From assembly GCA_024364735.1 (NCBI GenBank), contig JAGFNQ010000189.1:186001-250000 (forward strand): a stretch of DNA of 64,000 bases, in the 5' to 3' direction. Made by a program: the position numbers and the translations under genes. This stretch comes from Boesenbergia rotunda. Taxonomy: Eukaryota; Streptophyta; Magnoliopsida; Zingiberales; Zingiberaceae. Of the stretch, positions 1 through 12,087 are shown in pieces. The notes under the pieces were generated by a model. It saw nothing but the letters and a program-made list of their open reading frames with translations. It did not search any database and was not told the origin of the DNA. Positions within the stretch are counted from its first letter, which is position 1. Every line of letters starts with the position of its first letter.

Positions 1-18
1 CAGGAAAGGATTTCATAC

Positions 19-3000
19 CTCCAAACATTCACAAACTCTTCCAATACTTCCATTGACATTAGAGCCACTCCAACTCCAACATTTTTTAAGCTTCACCACA
101 TCTCTAGCAATCAAACAATGTTTACTTTCTGATTTATTCATCTCGTCTCTAATATTAGAGAATAGTGGTATTGAATTGTTGCAAGGCCAGTAGACAAAAT
201 CAGCCAACTCATCACCACATGAAGTGCTGCTTGCTTTAATCCAATTATCAGGAACACAGTATCCTTTAATATGAGAAAGAGCTTCAAAGCTTTGAATACC
301 TTTTGTTACAGAAGGTTCAGGAAGCATTTGCGAGTCATAATTGGCCATTATATTGGTCCATTCATGAGGGTTTGTTATATTTGACCCATCCACTGACACA
401 ATAACATCGTAAGGAGATAAATACCCATACAAAGGAGATGCTTTAGGTACCGCTAAAACCTGCTCAATATTTAAAAATTAAACGGAAGATCTGATGATTC
501 ATAATCACATTGTGGAAGTTCATAAACACTTACAAGAGGACCTTGACCAGATAGGTACAAGGGATGCAATATCACTGGAAGTGAGATCAATGTCAAGAAA
601 CATGCTGCAGAAAACTGAAAGATGAAGGTGTATTAGCCCAATTGGGTTGTAACACACGGCAATAAAGACACTCTCTAGAAAGTTCCCAATATATAAATTT
701 GTATATAGATAACTTGCAAGATGTCACACAATATATCTTGAAACTCAATTGATATAACTTAAACCAGTAGAAAAATCCCAAATCTACTTAAACCAGTAGA
801 AAAATCCCAAATCTACTTCTATACAGCCCAAAATTGCACACATTCTTACTTGAAACTTAAATTGACATTTAGCTTACTGTAATATTATGCCATATGCCAG
901 CACAGTATATCCGTAGGACAGAAGATTGAGGCAAACTGTGCAACCAATCATAGTCGAATGCAACCAAAGCACCAGGGAAGAAGATGGCTAGAAATACTGC
1001 AATATACTCAATTCGCAAGCCTTCACTGTCATCATAGTAATAAACTATAATAAACTCAGTGTAGAAATTAAATAAAAAAAATTCAACATGAACTTCTATG
1101 GATATCTTAATTACCATACATGGGAATGTATAGAGCTTGTAATATTTGTAATGTAAATATGTTACATGGTGTTTCTTGAGTCTCTTTAATATTCATGTTA
1201 AGATTTGCATATGTTAACCTTTTCCTTCACAGCCTGGGGCTGGCATTGATATTTTTTAATTAAATTGAACTAAATTGAATACACGTTAACTATATAAAAT
1301 GTCCACAGAAAATCATAAACAAATTTAATGGAGACCAAATGCAACAATCACAGGCCATGGCTCCCAAGTTCCCAACCATTTAGGGTCAGCCATACAGATC
1401 TTATCCACCTCTGGACTCTTCAACTTTTAAAAAACTTAATTCTTTCACATCACTTATAAGTATATTATGTTGAATTGTAAGATTCATGCCCGGGAATTCT
1501 GACACTATTCTATGTATTGCTGAACGTGTCCCTCAAATTTATTTATACGAGCTGAAGACAAACGATGGGTGTGAATAAAATAAACAAGAAAACTAGGTCT
1601 AACATCATTGTCAAACATCGAAACTCAAATTCACCCAAACCTAGTCAAACTAGGTCAACCCTGACCTAACGAAGATTGCACCAACAATCACCTACTAACA
1701 ATTTAGACAAAAAGAAAACTTTTATAAGATTGTGTTCTAATTATCATTACTTTGTGAGACAAATTGTTGGATAAGAAACAAAGAACATGTATAATAAATT
1801 TCTAAGACGAGTGCAATGGCTAATATTCAGATTGCCCAGAAGCAGTTAGGATAGAAGATAAGACAACAAAAAGAAGATACAAGATAAAATGAAAATATTA
1901 TTATCTAATAGAAATTACGTGTAGCATCAATATAACTAAATTGTAAAAAATCCAAAAAAGTATTAAGATGGTATGAATATGTTCGTGGACAACAAACAGA
2001 TTCTATAATTTCACAAAATGAAGTAATAAACCAATTAGAAGATGAGAGGAATATAGAGTGATCAGAAAAATCATTCTACTTATCATATTTACAACAACAA
2101 CAACAACAAAGCCTTATCCCACTAGGTGGGGTCGGCTATATGGATCCTTTTACGCCATTGAGTTCTATCCCCTACTATATCATCATCTAGATTTAAATAA
2201 AATTTATCTTGTTTTATTGTTGCCAACCAAGTCTTTTTTGGTCTTCCTCTCCCTCTTTTAATGTGCGTATTTATCATAGTTTCACATCGTCTAACAGGGG
2301 CATTTATTGGTCTTCTAAGTACATGACTTATCATATTTACAAGTGATTAAAAATAAATAAATATGTGATACAGTTGAAAAATTCAATGATGAGATAAATT
2401 TTAACCAACCAACCCTAATGAGTCAAAATTCATGGCTAGTTATAATGGAGTTTTCTTTTGACTCTTCACCTTCACACTAACGTTAATAAAATCAACTCGT
2501 GTAATGGAATTTAAAGATCATCCTTAACATGTTTGTACTGTGTTTACCTATTTTTCCATCATTTTATCATCTACCACAGCTACATCTAACTAAGCATTCA
2601 GAGTATATTATAAAATCCATCATAAACTATTATTCCAACAAAATGATTCTAAATAAGTTACTTTGAACATAAATGGTGGAATCTTGCAAATCGGGCAACT
2701 GTTGATCAACAAATATAGATTGTGTTTGACTAGCTAAGCTATCATAAGAAGATAATCTTAAACTTTAAATGTTCTCTAAAGGCCAATACACTATAATTGC
2801 AGCTGCATAAATGGAGTAATGAACAATTTGAGCAGCGCAAGTAAAGTTGAAGGTATAAAATGTCACTTGATACTGACCTTGCAGCAGCAATTCCATGTCC
2901 AAATTCATGAACACCGACTGACAACATCGTTGAAATGATCATAGAGCCAGCATCAAGGATTGATACACTCCCAGGAAACTACATTCATATATATTTTTAG

Positions 3001-4461
3001 CAATCATTCATCTATCCATTTGCTAGGAAAAATTTTATCAAAGTAACACTAACCAAAAAAGTGGTTCCGAACAACCATCTCTGTAGAAGATCATTGACTC
3101 CAGAAGTCCTTAGAGGAAGAGTAAGAGCATCAGTTGAATCCCACAAAAGCATCTGGTCATTCAAGAATGGATATATGACATGTCAAATAGCCAATATGTG
3201 ATAATGAGAGAATAATGAAATAAAGAAAATAAAAAATTCTTTCTGATGATACAAATTAAGAATGAATCCAAATGAAGAACATAGTAATTGCAAAAGGAAC
3301 AAAACATCTGACAAGCAACAAATATAAAACAATAGAAGCAAGATCCAAATAAGATAGAAACTTCAACTAATTGTTCTGGAATACGCTGCACATTAGTGGA
3401 AACCTTAAAATCTAAATCTCTAACTGTTAGCCTTGTGCATCCTATTAATAGTGTGATGGACTCCAAAGTTTACCAAACCAGTTATAGTTATCATCCATTC
3501 AGCTGCTGTATGTAGTGGTAGGATTTCAACTATTAAGATGTAGGATCAAAGAAGTAGCAATTCCAAAGACAACAGTGACATAAATTATTTAATAGAAAGC
3601 AGGAAATTTAAGATTTATAAGATTCTTATAAGGTCAACCTCCTAAGTTCTCATATCACTAAAATCTAATAACCAAAACTGTAGAAGATTAAAACATAGGG
3701 ATCCATTGCAAATAACATCTCCAGATAACAGATAACACAGTAACACTACATTCATTTTAGAAAAATAAGGAACTTTACTGACCAATGAAACTCCAGTCAG
3801 AGTGGCCAAGCTGAAAGCAGCGCCCACTGTAAACCACATCTTTATGAATCTATACATCCAAAAGTTAGCATTAGAATCTACAACCGGAGTTTTGCCATTG
3901 GTGAAAAATAAACTGCTTAGGAGAAAAACTAGTCAGCATGTTACGATGTACTATAACAGCAAAAAAAAAAAAATCCCATTCAATAACTGTTAAAAAATCC
4001 AACTCTTCTTTAGATTATTGACGCGATTATTCTCAGTTCCATTAATTAAGAACAATAAGTCGGAAAGAAACAAAACCTCGATGGTTCATACAACCGTGAG
4101 AGGAAAGCAAATTAGAAACTCAGACATGACTTAAAAATCGGTCATACCTGGAGTACCGACGACCAAGAGAAAACAATGCATCGTTGAATGTATGAATCTT
4201 GAAATCGCAATACCTAGATACCATTGGCAAGTAATAAGGTAAAGCGCAGGTCGCAGAGCACTAAACAAATTGTTCAAGAAAAAAAAAAGTACTAGGAGAT
4301 GTATTAACAAGGAAAGAAACAACTAACGCACGCGTAGTAAATCGAAGGCGAGACAAAAAAGAGTGACTATACCAGCAGGAGACGGCGTTGCGGGTAGAGC
4401 TGCTATGAAGAGGAAGGACGGTCTGTGGCCGACCTCGCCTCCTGGGCCGCTTTATGGCCAT
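19..4461 (-). CDS. S2P: Site-2 protease (S2P, MBTPS2-like), 3' end beyond the window
   Basis: Intramembrane zinc metalloprotease of the S2P family, which in plants and animals releases membrane-bound transcription factors in the Golgi. Exons read on the minus strand: 1 from ATG 4461 (basic N-terminus, then NAVSCWYS); 2 about 3877-3783; 3 3152-3054 (MLLWDSTDALTLP); 4 2978-2878, carrying the HEFGH zinc motif; 5 1025-878 (EGLRIEYIAVFLAIFFPGAL); 6 614-534, a membrane segment; 7 459-19, the PDZ-like region (SPYDVIVSVDG) and a Cys-rich lumenal loop. A GT donor follows base 19, so the gene continues off the left edge with the second metal-binding segment missing. Phases of exons 2-7 agree; the exon 1/2 junction is not resolved. 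An upstream in-frame ATG at 4611 exists, but the family N-terminus favours 4461. The intron between exons 4 and 5 holds a LINE insertion. Confidence 0.9.
2092..2325 (-). mobile_element. 5'-truncated RTE-type LINE (3' end) in an S2P intron
   Basis: The minus strand encodes the end of a plant RTE-type reverse transcriptase ORF (RGRGRPKKTWLATIKQD ... RTQWRKRIHIADPT, 2122-2334), followed by the CCCACCTAGTGGGATAAGG-type 3' segment and a (TTG)n tail, seen as acaacaacaac on the plus strand. A 17-bp target-site duplication, acttatcatatttacaa, lies at 2078-2094 and 2326-2342. The copy is severely 5'-truncated and sits between S2P exons 4 and 5. The same 3' end is shared with Au-type SINEs, but the coding tail supports a LINE. 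Confidence 0.85.
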
Positions 4462-4654
4462 AAATATTATCAGGCGAAGAAGCAGAGAGGACGGGGAAAG
4501 GTCGCCACCGTCGTCGCCGGCTTGGAGGCCGACGCTGGGAGACCTTCGAGTGTCAACCGTAACATCGATGATCCAAGTCCCTGGAACCTTCCGTTTTAAC
4601 GGGCCAGACAAATTGGGCCGGGCTTAATACTTGTCTCCAAAATAGATTAATTGA

Positions 4655-4823
4655 GAGGCCATTTGGTTTCGTATAAAAGAAAATAAAGAATGTGAGTTGA
4701 TGATAATCATTGTTATTAACTGCTTAATATGTATGTCAATGAAAATAAAAAATAAAAATAAAGAAATCGTTCTCATTTTCATTCCTTATTTTCCTCTTAA
4801 ATCAAAATTCTCAATATTCTTTC

Positions 4824-4879
<56 letters not shown>

Positions 4880-5775
4880 TTATATTTTATATTTTTCATT
4901 TTACTATCTCTTTTTATATTTTCTTACTTTACTTTCTCTCTCTACATTTTAAAATTTTTCTCTCTCCATATTTACTCTTTTCTCTAGCTAACTCTCTGAT
5001 TATATTTTTTTCTCTATATATATTTTATATCACTTTCTTTCTCTATTTATTTATTTCACTTTCTTTTTTTATATTATTCTATATCATTTTTTCTCTCTAC
5101 CTCACTTATCATAATTTATATATCTTTATTTTTATACTTTCTCTCTATATTTTCTATATTACTTTCTCAATTTTTTATATCACTTTCTCTCTCTATCTCT
5201 CTTATCATAATTTATCTTTCTTTATTTTTTCACTTTCTTTCTGTATTTTCTATATTACTTTCTTTATCTATATTTATCACTTTCTCACTATATCTCTCTT
5301 ATTTCATTTTCTCTCTCTCTATTTTCAATATCACTTTCTCTCTACCTCTCTTATCATAATTTATCTATCTTTATTTATTTTACTTTCTCTCTATATTTTC
5401 TATATCACTTTCTCTCTCTACTTTTCTTATAATAATTTATCTATCTTTATTTTTTTTTACTTTCTCTCTATATTTTCTATATTAATTTCTCTCTATATAT
5501 TTTTATGAATTCCTATTATTAAAATTATCATAATTTATTTATCTTTATTTTTTTCACTTTCTCTCTATATTTTCTATATTAATTTCTCTCTCTATATTTT
5601 TTGGATTCTCATTACCAAAATTGAATTAAGCCAAACATCATCAATAATAATAATTTTAAATCTAGGATTTGAACCAAACACTACCAATGTAATCATGATT
5701 TACATTATCATTAACTCCTCAATGAATCTCATTACTATTCCGATTAACAAATTTGAACCAAACGCCCTTAAAATA
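4655..5775. repeat. AT/CT-rich low-complexity block, possibly inside a Tourist-like MITE
   Basis: The ends read GAGGCCATTTGGTTTCG (4655) and CCAAACGCCCTTAA (about 5758-5772), an imperfect inverted pair like the GGGCGTTTGG termini of the Tourist-like MITEs elsewhere in the window. Inside are a (TA)n microsatellite at 4828-4874 and, at 4900-5600, a degenerate tandem array of CACTTTCTCTCTATATTTTC-like units alternating with TTATCATAATTTATC. No credible coding potential. Confidence 0.5.
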
Positions 5776-7026
5776 TTTGGAACCTAGTCCTGATCAAACA
5801 AGGTGGTAATAAGACGATTCGCTCACCTCGCCAATCCGTCCAAGATCAACATGAAAAAGGTAAATAACAGAGATTACTAGTTTCGATATTGCAACTAGTA
5901 TGTGGAAAATACGAGCCCACTAATTTTATCAAATTTTAACTTCTAGACTTCAAAATGACAATATCATATGCGCTAACCATTAATCGATCCTATGAAAATT
6001 AATCCGGATCAAACAAGCCAGGCAACTATTAAAAATAAACCTAATACGCCTAATTATCTATTGGCACCACTTGCTTTTAAAAAATTAGAACAGCTTCTTA
6101 ATGTTACGCGTATTAAAATAAATCGATTTAATTTAGTTAAAAAAATTATATATTTAAAAAAGGTTTTATCAACTTAACTATTTTTTTAAAATTATTATAT
6201 TTTTTATAATTTAGATATTTAATTTTTCGAATTGATAAATTTTAGATGTGACTGATCCGACCTCACGGAAATTTATCATGAGCTAGCAGGATAAATCAAA
6301 AATTGCTCGTGAAGGTCTATTGAGATGGTTAATATTAATATCCTTAGTCCCGCTTAATTATTTCCAAAAAAATCTTTTATAACATATCACAGATTCAAAT
6401 CTTAGTTCTTAAATTATCTTTTTCAAAAAACTAACTTAACTATTACATCATTACTTGGGGCAAATGTTCAGGGAGTAAATCAGGATAAAATATAAACTTG
6501 GGCAACCAATTGATTAATATTTATACCAACTCTAATTTAAGCATAGCTTTTTTAAAATTATTATTGCAATGAATAATTATTAGAATGATATAATAACTAT
6601 TTAATGCCTGTTATAAGATTTTCAATTTTCAATAATATCGATTAAGTTAAAATAATATTAATTAAAATCATTTTAAAAATAATAATATAATAAATATGTA
6701 TAATATTTTTATGAAAGTAATTTAAAAAAATAGTTTAGCATGTTAAACTCTAATATTGAAGGGGAGAATATTGGTGCAACTATAAAATTATTATCGTGTG
6801 ATTAAAAAATCATACATTTAGAAAGTTTCTTCTATTAGATTATCCTTTATCCTTTATGTTAAATTATAGTGTTCTAAATTACGACGAATGCCCTTGTATT
6901 TAAAATAAAAGTTTTTTTAAAAATGAAAATTAAGATTCTAAAAATTAGGGGCTTCTAATTCATAGTTAGCAGTTAGATAATATTTTTATGTAGCACAGCG
7001 AAGAAGCGAGAGAAAAAAAAAAGAAA
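5776..7026. other. AT-rich intergenic DNA, no gene seen
   Basis: No ORF with family resemblance. It contains one copy (6510-6556) of a short dispersed repeat, ATTAATATTTATACCAACTC followed by taatttaag and a T-rich stretch, found again at 12088-12132. Confidence 0.6.
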
Positions 7027-7562
7027 AATTTGAAAAAACTCTTCAACATCAAACTGGGCTTTACATGTATTCCCCAATCAAAATTTTTTTTGCATGCACT
7101 CCCTGATGGGATTGATAAGACAGTTTTGTGCGTTATTTTTTTTATCAGTATAAAAAAGTAAAAATTCAGTATAAATCGTAAATATTTGAGTATAAATTGT
7201 TTGAGATTTAGTACTGATTTAAGAAATTTGAGTATTATTTGAAAATTTTTGAGTATATATTGTTTCAGTATATAATAAAAATTTCACATGAGGGGTCACC
7301 GAAACTTTATACTAATGTATACTGAGTTTTCACTTTTTTATACTCACCATATCAAGATTTTCACATGAGGGATCACCGAAACTTTATACTCAAATTTCTT
7401 AAATTAGTATTCAATCTCAAATAATTTATACTCAAATCTTTACAATGTATACTGAGTTTTCACTCTTTTATACTCAATCCATCAGGGAGTGAATGCAAAG
7501 AAATTATCAAGTGGGGAGTGCATGCAAAAACCAGTTTGGGATTGGGGAGTTTTCTCCAATTA
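7027..7562. mobile_element. MITE-like element with long imperfect terminal inverted repeats
   Basis: The left end (AATTTGAAAAAACTC ... CAAACTGGGCTTTACATG ... GCATGCACTCCCTGATGG) matches, in reverse complement, the right end (CCATCAGGGAGTGAATGC ... GCATGCAAAAACCAGTTTG ... GAGTTTTCTCCAATT). The interior has repeated, partly inverted TATACTGAGTTTTCAC and TTTATACTCAAAT motifs, and TTTCACATGAGGGRTCACCG twice. No coding capacity. Superfamily not assigned. Confidence 0.7.
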
Positions 7563-7675
7563 ACCGAAAAAACACTATTTATTGTAGAAAAAAAAACACT
7601 ATTTATTTTTGGGAAAAATATAATAAAATGTCCCTATTATTTCAATCGAACAAACTGTACCAAACTCACTGATGA

Positions 7676-7928
7676 TGAGGTCGGCTGCTACTACTTTGAC
7701 GAAGAGATCTTGCCCTGTTCCACCTTCGTAGAATTTGATATCCGTCAGAACGGTCGACCAGAGCACACACCCGCTGCCGTTGACATTGGCCTGCGCGTAG
7801 CCAGTGCAGGAGCAGTTCCGCAGGCACCGGAGTCTGCACTCCTCCATGCTCACCTCGCTCCAGTCCACCGATGTCGTCGAGGTGTCCGGCAGCTTCACGC
7901 TGCTCTGCGTCGAAACCTGGTGATTCAT
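7676..7928 (-). pseudogene. S-domain receptor-kinase remnant (PAN/apple domain only)
   Basis: The minus strand reads KLPDTSTTSVDWSEVSMEE, then CRLRCLRNCSCTGYAQANV, GCVLWSTVLTDIKFYEGG and GQDLFVKVVAADL. This is the PAN_2 domain of G-type lectin S-receptor-like kinases, with the expected cysteines and the usual ending before the transmembrane segment. No lectin, S-locus glycoprotein, transmembrane or kinase part follows in either direction, and the translation runs into unrelated AT-rich DNA after AADL. Best read as a gene fragment, possibly carried by or stranded beside the MITE at 7027-7562. Confidence 0.75.
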
Positions 7929-7989
7929 ACGGATTGAGAGCGAATCCTAGGAAAAGCTTCCGCCTCGTGAATCCCAAATTCACCTCAAA

Positions 7990-8885
7990 GGAGCTTTCAG
8001 CGGGATCAACATCGTCATTCAGGACCGCGAGAGCAATACAGAGTCTCTCTTTTAACGTGATATCATTCGCACATTAAATATTAACAGAGTTTTGTCGATA
8101 AGGATATATTTCGAAAATTATTAAATTGTGGATGAGAGATATAAATGACACAAGACAAATTTTGAGAAGCATAAATGGGAAAAAAATTGAAACAATAGGG
8201 ACATTTTAAATGTATTCCCCCCATTTTAACTTAATTAACTTTTATAATTCTAAAAACATATAACACACTATGGTTAATTATACCTCTCATTTTCACGAAA
8301 ATAATCATGTAGGTTTGCGTGCGTGCATCTTCAATTTTTTCATAAACTTTGTAGGTTTTTAAAACTTCACTACTCTTAAGATCTAATGATATAAATACAT
8401 TATGCTTCCAAAAATATATATTTATTTTGATTTAAAGAAATTCAAAATTTATTAAATTCATCCATCAATTCGAGGATAATAAATTTTAAAATTTAAAATT
8501 AATTCAAATCAAAATTAATATATTCCTGTATAATCATCTTAACGTACGTATTAAAGTCTTTGAACCTGAATTCGATATTTTTATTTATTTTAAAATGGAG
8601 TAGAGCAAAATGGTTAAGCACGCAGAAAAAATGCTGCGTGTTTTGTAAAATTTTAAGTACTTAGAATGGATAACAGTGAATAAAATTGTTGAGAAAAAAA
8701 TCTATTAACCAGAGTAGAGTTTCTGTCTCAATAATTAATAAAGACCCTCTTGCAATGGTGGAGCCGGCCAATCTATTCGGGCTCATCTCGAGTTGTGGAG
8801 TATGACCACCGACGACGACATCGAACGGCTTTCCTTTTTCATTTGCGTTTTTCCTTTCACTATAAATGCAAACTTATTTTCTTCT
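7990..8885. other. Intergenic AT-rich DNA
   Basis: No recognisable gene; AT-rich with scattered homopolymers. The segment at 8750-8890 begins the less AT-rich flank of the hAT element. Confidence 0.5.
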
Positions 8886-9104
8886 CATCACCATCCATTG
8901 GTCTCCGGACCCGATCACGGTTCGAAATCGACGGTTCGATAGCTTGTGGGAGGTCGACCCTTAACCTTAACCGCCCAAGTCGGTTATGATTCACGATTCG
9001 AAACTACCGGTTCACCACGGTTCGAGATTATTATATTAAAAAAATTAAAAATTAAATTTAAAATATAAAATTTATTTTTAAAAAAAATTTGCAATTATAT
9101 AAGT

Positions 9105-10020
9105 TGTCTACGTATTCCCTTAGAGTGTAGGGAGATCAAAACCCACTGTTCTGGAAGGAGTCGTCGACGATGACCAGCCATGAAGGCTCGGCCCGCGTGG
9201 AGGTTATTATGCCCGGGAGGAACTTGGAGGGTCTGCGAAGTTAACACAAGCGTTAGGGGGTACGCCGGTGGGGGTCCGACGGAGTCCACTTCCACGCTCA
9301 AGTTAGTAGATTATCCGAAGAGTATATTGTAGCAAGAAAGAAAGACAGTATGTAAAACGAGAGATCATGCCCCTTTACCGGAGGGGTTGAACTACCTTTT
9401 ATACCGACGACGAAGAGATAGACGTGTCCCTCGATTGGTGCCACGTCTCCGATCCATAAACCACGTCTTCCTCCTCTTTCGGCGGTTATGGAATATCCTT
9501 TGAAAGCAATCTGTGTCGTTATCGGCTTCTGCCTGTTTCAAGATTCATTCATGGGTCGGGCAGCCCTTTCACGACGGGAGTGCTTATCCGTACCTTGAGG
9601 GACAGGTCAATGTCCGAGGTTGGTTATTAGGGGGACTCCATCCCCGGGGAGAACTCGGGGTTTTCCTGCGTCACAACTCCCGATGTATCCTCGGGCCCCC
9701 ACCTCCCGGGGTGTCCCCGAGGAGGATTTTCAGCTGCCCTTCCCGAGCGCCTCACCCTCGGGGATTTCCCGAGACCTGGGACGGGGGGAGGGCGCCACCG
9801 CTTTTCGTTGTTATGTCGGGCAGTATCTTCATCTTTTGTCCCACTCTTAGGACCCACCCTCTCGAGCCCGGGGGTCTTCTAGCCGACTGTCCTGAGCGGA
9901 TCTCGGAAGAAGATCCCCGGGCTTGGGTGAGAGCATCTTCTCGATTCGAAGTGTTCTATCCCTTAGCTTCTCCATCTCACGCGCCCGCCACGGGCTTATT
10001 CAACCCTATCACCCACGTAG
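9105..10020 (-). mobile_element. LTR-like segment, gypsy type, inside the hAT element
   Basis: GC-rich block read on the minus strand: a GC-rich U3; a TATAAAAGG box (about 9395-9405) followed by a C-rich leader; then a U5-like ACTTGAGCGTGGAAGTGGAC motif typical of plant Ty3/gypsy LTRs; ending in CGTAGACA at 9105. The other end is not clear and no 5-bp target-site duplication was identified. No internal domain flanks it, so it is probably a solo or truncated LTR. Confidence 0.55.
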
Positions 10021-10107
10021 TTCTTTTACATTTTTACCTTTATATAAATTTTATCATTCACTTTCATTTCCTCTCGTTCCCGTTATATTCGTTCCTTCGG
10101 TATCAAA

Positions 10108-10425
10108 TTATTCGACTTCGTTTTCTGAAAGTTGCATTCCTTGGATTATTTTCTCGGCTTTGGTCCAATCGTTTAGTAATGCTTGAGCTTTCAATGAGTC
10201 GGGAGACACAGTTGATCGTCGTTCATCTAATATGTTGCCGCCGACACTGAACGTCTGCTCCACAACAATAGTTGACACTAGAGAAGCTAAAATTTCTTTT
10301 GCGATCACGGAGAGAACGGGAAAATTTTGAGCCTTCTGTGACCACCACTTCAAGATATCGAAATCTTCACTATCTGCTTCATTAAAATTAAAAGAAGTCG
10401 TAAAATAATTCTCAAGTTCTTATGT
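10108..10425 (-). pseudogene. hAT transposase C-terminal fragment (RICESLEEPER-like)
   Basis: The minus strand reads ELENYFTTSFNFNEADSED, DFDILKWWSQKAQNFPVLS, AKEILASLVSTIVVEQTFS, VGGNILDERRSTVSPDSL and LLNDWTKAEKI. This matches the hAT C-terminal dimerisation region of plant BED-type domesticated and mobile hAT transposases (WW...FPVLS..A..ILA.PVST...E..FS..G...). Only this tail is present; a stop follows at 10108. It lies directly downstream of a TATA box and untranslated leader (10470-10640), which implies an internal deletion. Confidence 0.85.
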
Positions 10426-10894
10426 GAAACTCGAGGATCCTCCTGGACATTTCGTCCGTTCTTTTAATAAAAGTTGTACTTTTGTAAGTTTTAAATTAGT
10501 AGACGATTATCATCTACCTTCCATTATTGTTGAAAGATGAAGAATGCGTAGAGAAGTTGAGACTTGAGATTTGAGAATGAGAGATTGAAAGAAAAGAAAA
10601 TGTGTGTGAAAATGATGAAATGAACTCCCTATTTATAGAGTTTGGACCATAATGGTTACTAAATCATAGCCATTGATCAAAAAGCGATCAAATGATCTGA
10701 ACCGTTGAAAAAAAAATAAAAACAAAACAAAAAAACCCAACAACCGACAGTTCGGTGCCGTTGGAACTGGCGATTTTTATCTCATGCGAACCGAGTCAAT
10801 GGCCACCCCGCCCGTTGACCTGGGACGGTTCCGGACCTGGCCCGGGCTAGACCTGGCCTGTAGGCAGGTCTAGGTCCCCTGAGCTATGCTGGGA

Positions 10895-11077
10895 TCCATA
10901 AATTTTTTTATTTATAATTTATTTAATTATAAGTTTTGTTTTTCTTTTAACAGATGTTCAATTTTTTTTAAAGATTAATTTTTTTATTTTTTTTAATTTC
11001 AACTAAATATTTATTATATATTTATTTTTTAAATTTTAATTAAATATACATTATATATATTTTTAAAATTGATAAAG
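10895..11077. other. T-rich/AT-rich spacer
   Basis: Homopolymer-rich DNA between the hAT element and the first MITE of the GAGAGTGAAAAT family. No gene seen. Confidence 0.5.
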
Positions 11078-11352
11078 TTATTATTATAATAAGAACGATA
11101 ACAAAGAGAAGAGTGAAAATGATAAAGTGAAAATTAAAGTTAATGATGTGGCATGACGTGATACTTATATACACATGTTTAATTATCGCTTGGATATCAT
11201 TGGCGGCCGAAAGACTGCCGCCCCAAATCAAACTATACCCTGGGGGACACAGTGAACTCGTCGGAGATCGTGCATATAAAGTATCACGTCATTCACTATG
11301 ATTTTCACTCTATCATTTTCACTCTCCCAATTATTATTCTTATAATAATTAC
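11078..11352. mobile_element. MITE, GAGAGTGAAAAT family, copy A
   Basis: The arms read AAGTTATTATTATAATAAG ... GAGTGAAAATGATAAAGTG on the left and the near reverse complement ACTTTTTTATC... / CACTCTATCATTTTCACTC on the right. The core is shared with the other copies: GTGGCATGACGTG, ACCATTGGCGG, ATCAAACTATACCCTGGG, GATCGTGCAT. No coding capacity. Confidence 0.75.
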
Positions 11353-11424
11353 TTTTTTATCTCCAAATATAATATTTTAGATTGGGTATGTTATCTGAGG
11401 ACAAAAGCAGGACGCAGTCAAGGG

Positions 11425-11490
11425 AATAGCCATAATGTAAATTCTTATCAATACGTTATAGTTGCGGATCGAATCGTAAATATCTATTGA
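11425..11490. repeat. Repeat flanking MITE copy B (left member)
   Basis: TAATGTAAATTCTTATCAAT ... ATCGAATCGTAAATATCTAT is repeated at 11790-11860 on the other side of the MITE at 11488-11743. This suggests a local duplication, or a larger element with the MITE inside. Confidence 0.6.
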
Positions 11491-11743
11491 GCAATGATAG
11501 GGAGAGTGAAAATGGGAGAGTGAAAATTATAGTAAATGATGTGGTATGACGTGGCATGACGTGACATGACGTGACACTTTACATGCACACGTCCGATTAT
11601 CACTTGGACACCATCGGCGATTTTCGACTGCTGCCCTGAATCAAATTATACCCTAGGAGGCACGATGAACCCGTCGAAGATCGTGCATGCAATGTGCAAC
11701 GTCATTCACTATGATTTTTACTCTCTCAATCATTATTCATATC
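11488..11743. mobile_element. MITE, GAGAGTGAAAAT family, copy B
   Basis: The left arm GGGAGAGTGAAAATGGGAGA ... TATAGTAAATGATG pairs with the right arm CGTCATTCACTATGATTTTT ... ACTCTCTCAATCATTATT. The core contains three GACGTGRCATGAC units, ACCATCGGCG, CCTGAATCAAATTATACCCT and GATCGTGCATGCAA. About 256 bp, non-coding. Confidence 0.8.
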
Positions 11744-11789
11744 TATTATAGCGATTAATTATCCTATTGTTGTACTATAATATAAGATC

Positions 11790-11860
11790 ATGTTAATGTA
11801 AATTTTTACCAATATATTATAGTTGAAAATCGAATCGTAAATATCTATTATAATAATTAA
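11790..11860. repeat. Repeat flanking MITE copy B (right member)
   Basis: Second copy of the sequence at 11425-11490 (AATTTTTACCAATATATTAT ... ATCGAATCGTAAATATCTAT), same orientation. Confidence 0.6.
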
Positions 11861-12087
11861 TTATTTTATCGTTGCACCATAACATAAGATCATGAGGGAA
11901 AAAAAGATAACTGTCATGATTATCTTCTCTCAGGATAAATATATACCTTTTGCCCCTATATATTAAATTACTGACAACTTCACTTGACACAGGACCGAAA
12001 GCGGCAGGACTTGTGAAATGCAAGCGAGGAGCAATAAAATCGGTCATCGAGTAAATTAGGGGAAAATATAAACCTTTCTTTCGTGCA

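Larger units (their letters stand above)
8890..10890 (-). mobile_element. Internally deleted hAT-superfamily transposon (approximate limits)
   Basis: On the minus strand, a promoter-like end (10890-10470) with a TATA box (TATAAATA, reverse complement of 10630-10637) runs into the C-terminal dimerisation part of a hAT transposase (10425-10108). An AT-rich tail and a subterminal block rich in GGTTCGAA/GAACCG motifs (about 8905-9030) follow. The BED zinc finger and catalytic core are absent, so this is a non-autonomous deletion derivative. An LTR-like segment (9105-10020) interrupts its 3' part. Exact termini and target-site duplications were not found. Confidence 0.6.

Noticed and set aside
4363..4599. 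Plus-strand ORF antisense to S2P exon 1
   Set aside because: Shadow of GC-rich coding DNA on the other strand; no family resemblance.
4697..4987. ORF of Ile/Tyr/Phe-rich residues through the (TA)n tract
   Set aside because: Low-complexity translation of a microsatellite and T-rich DNA.
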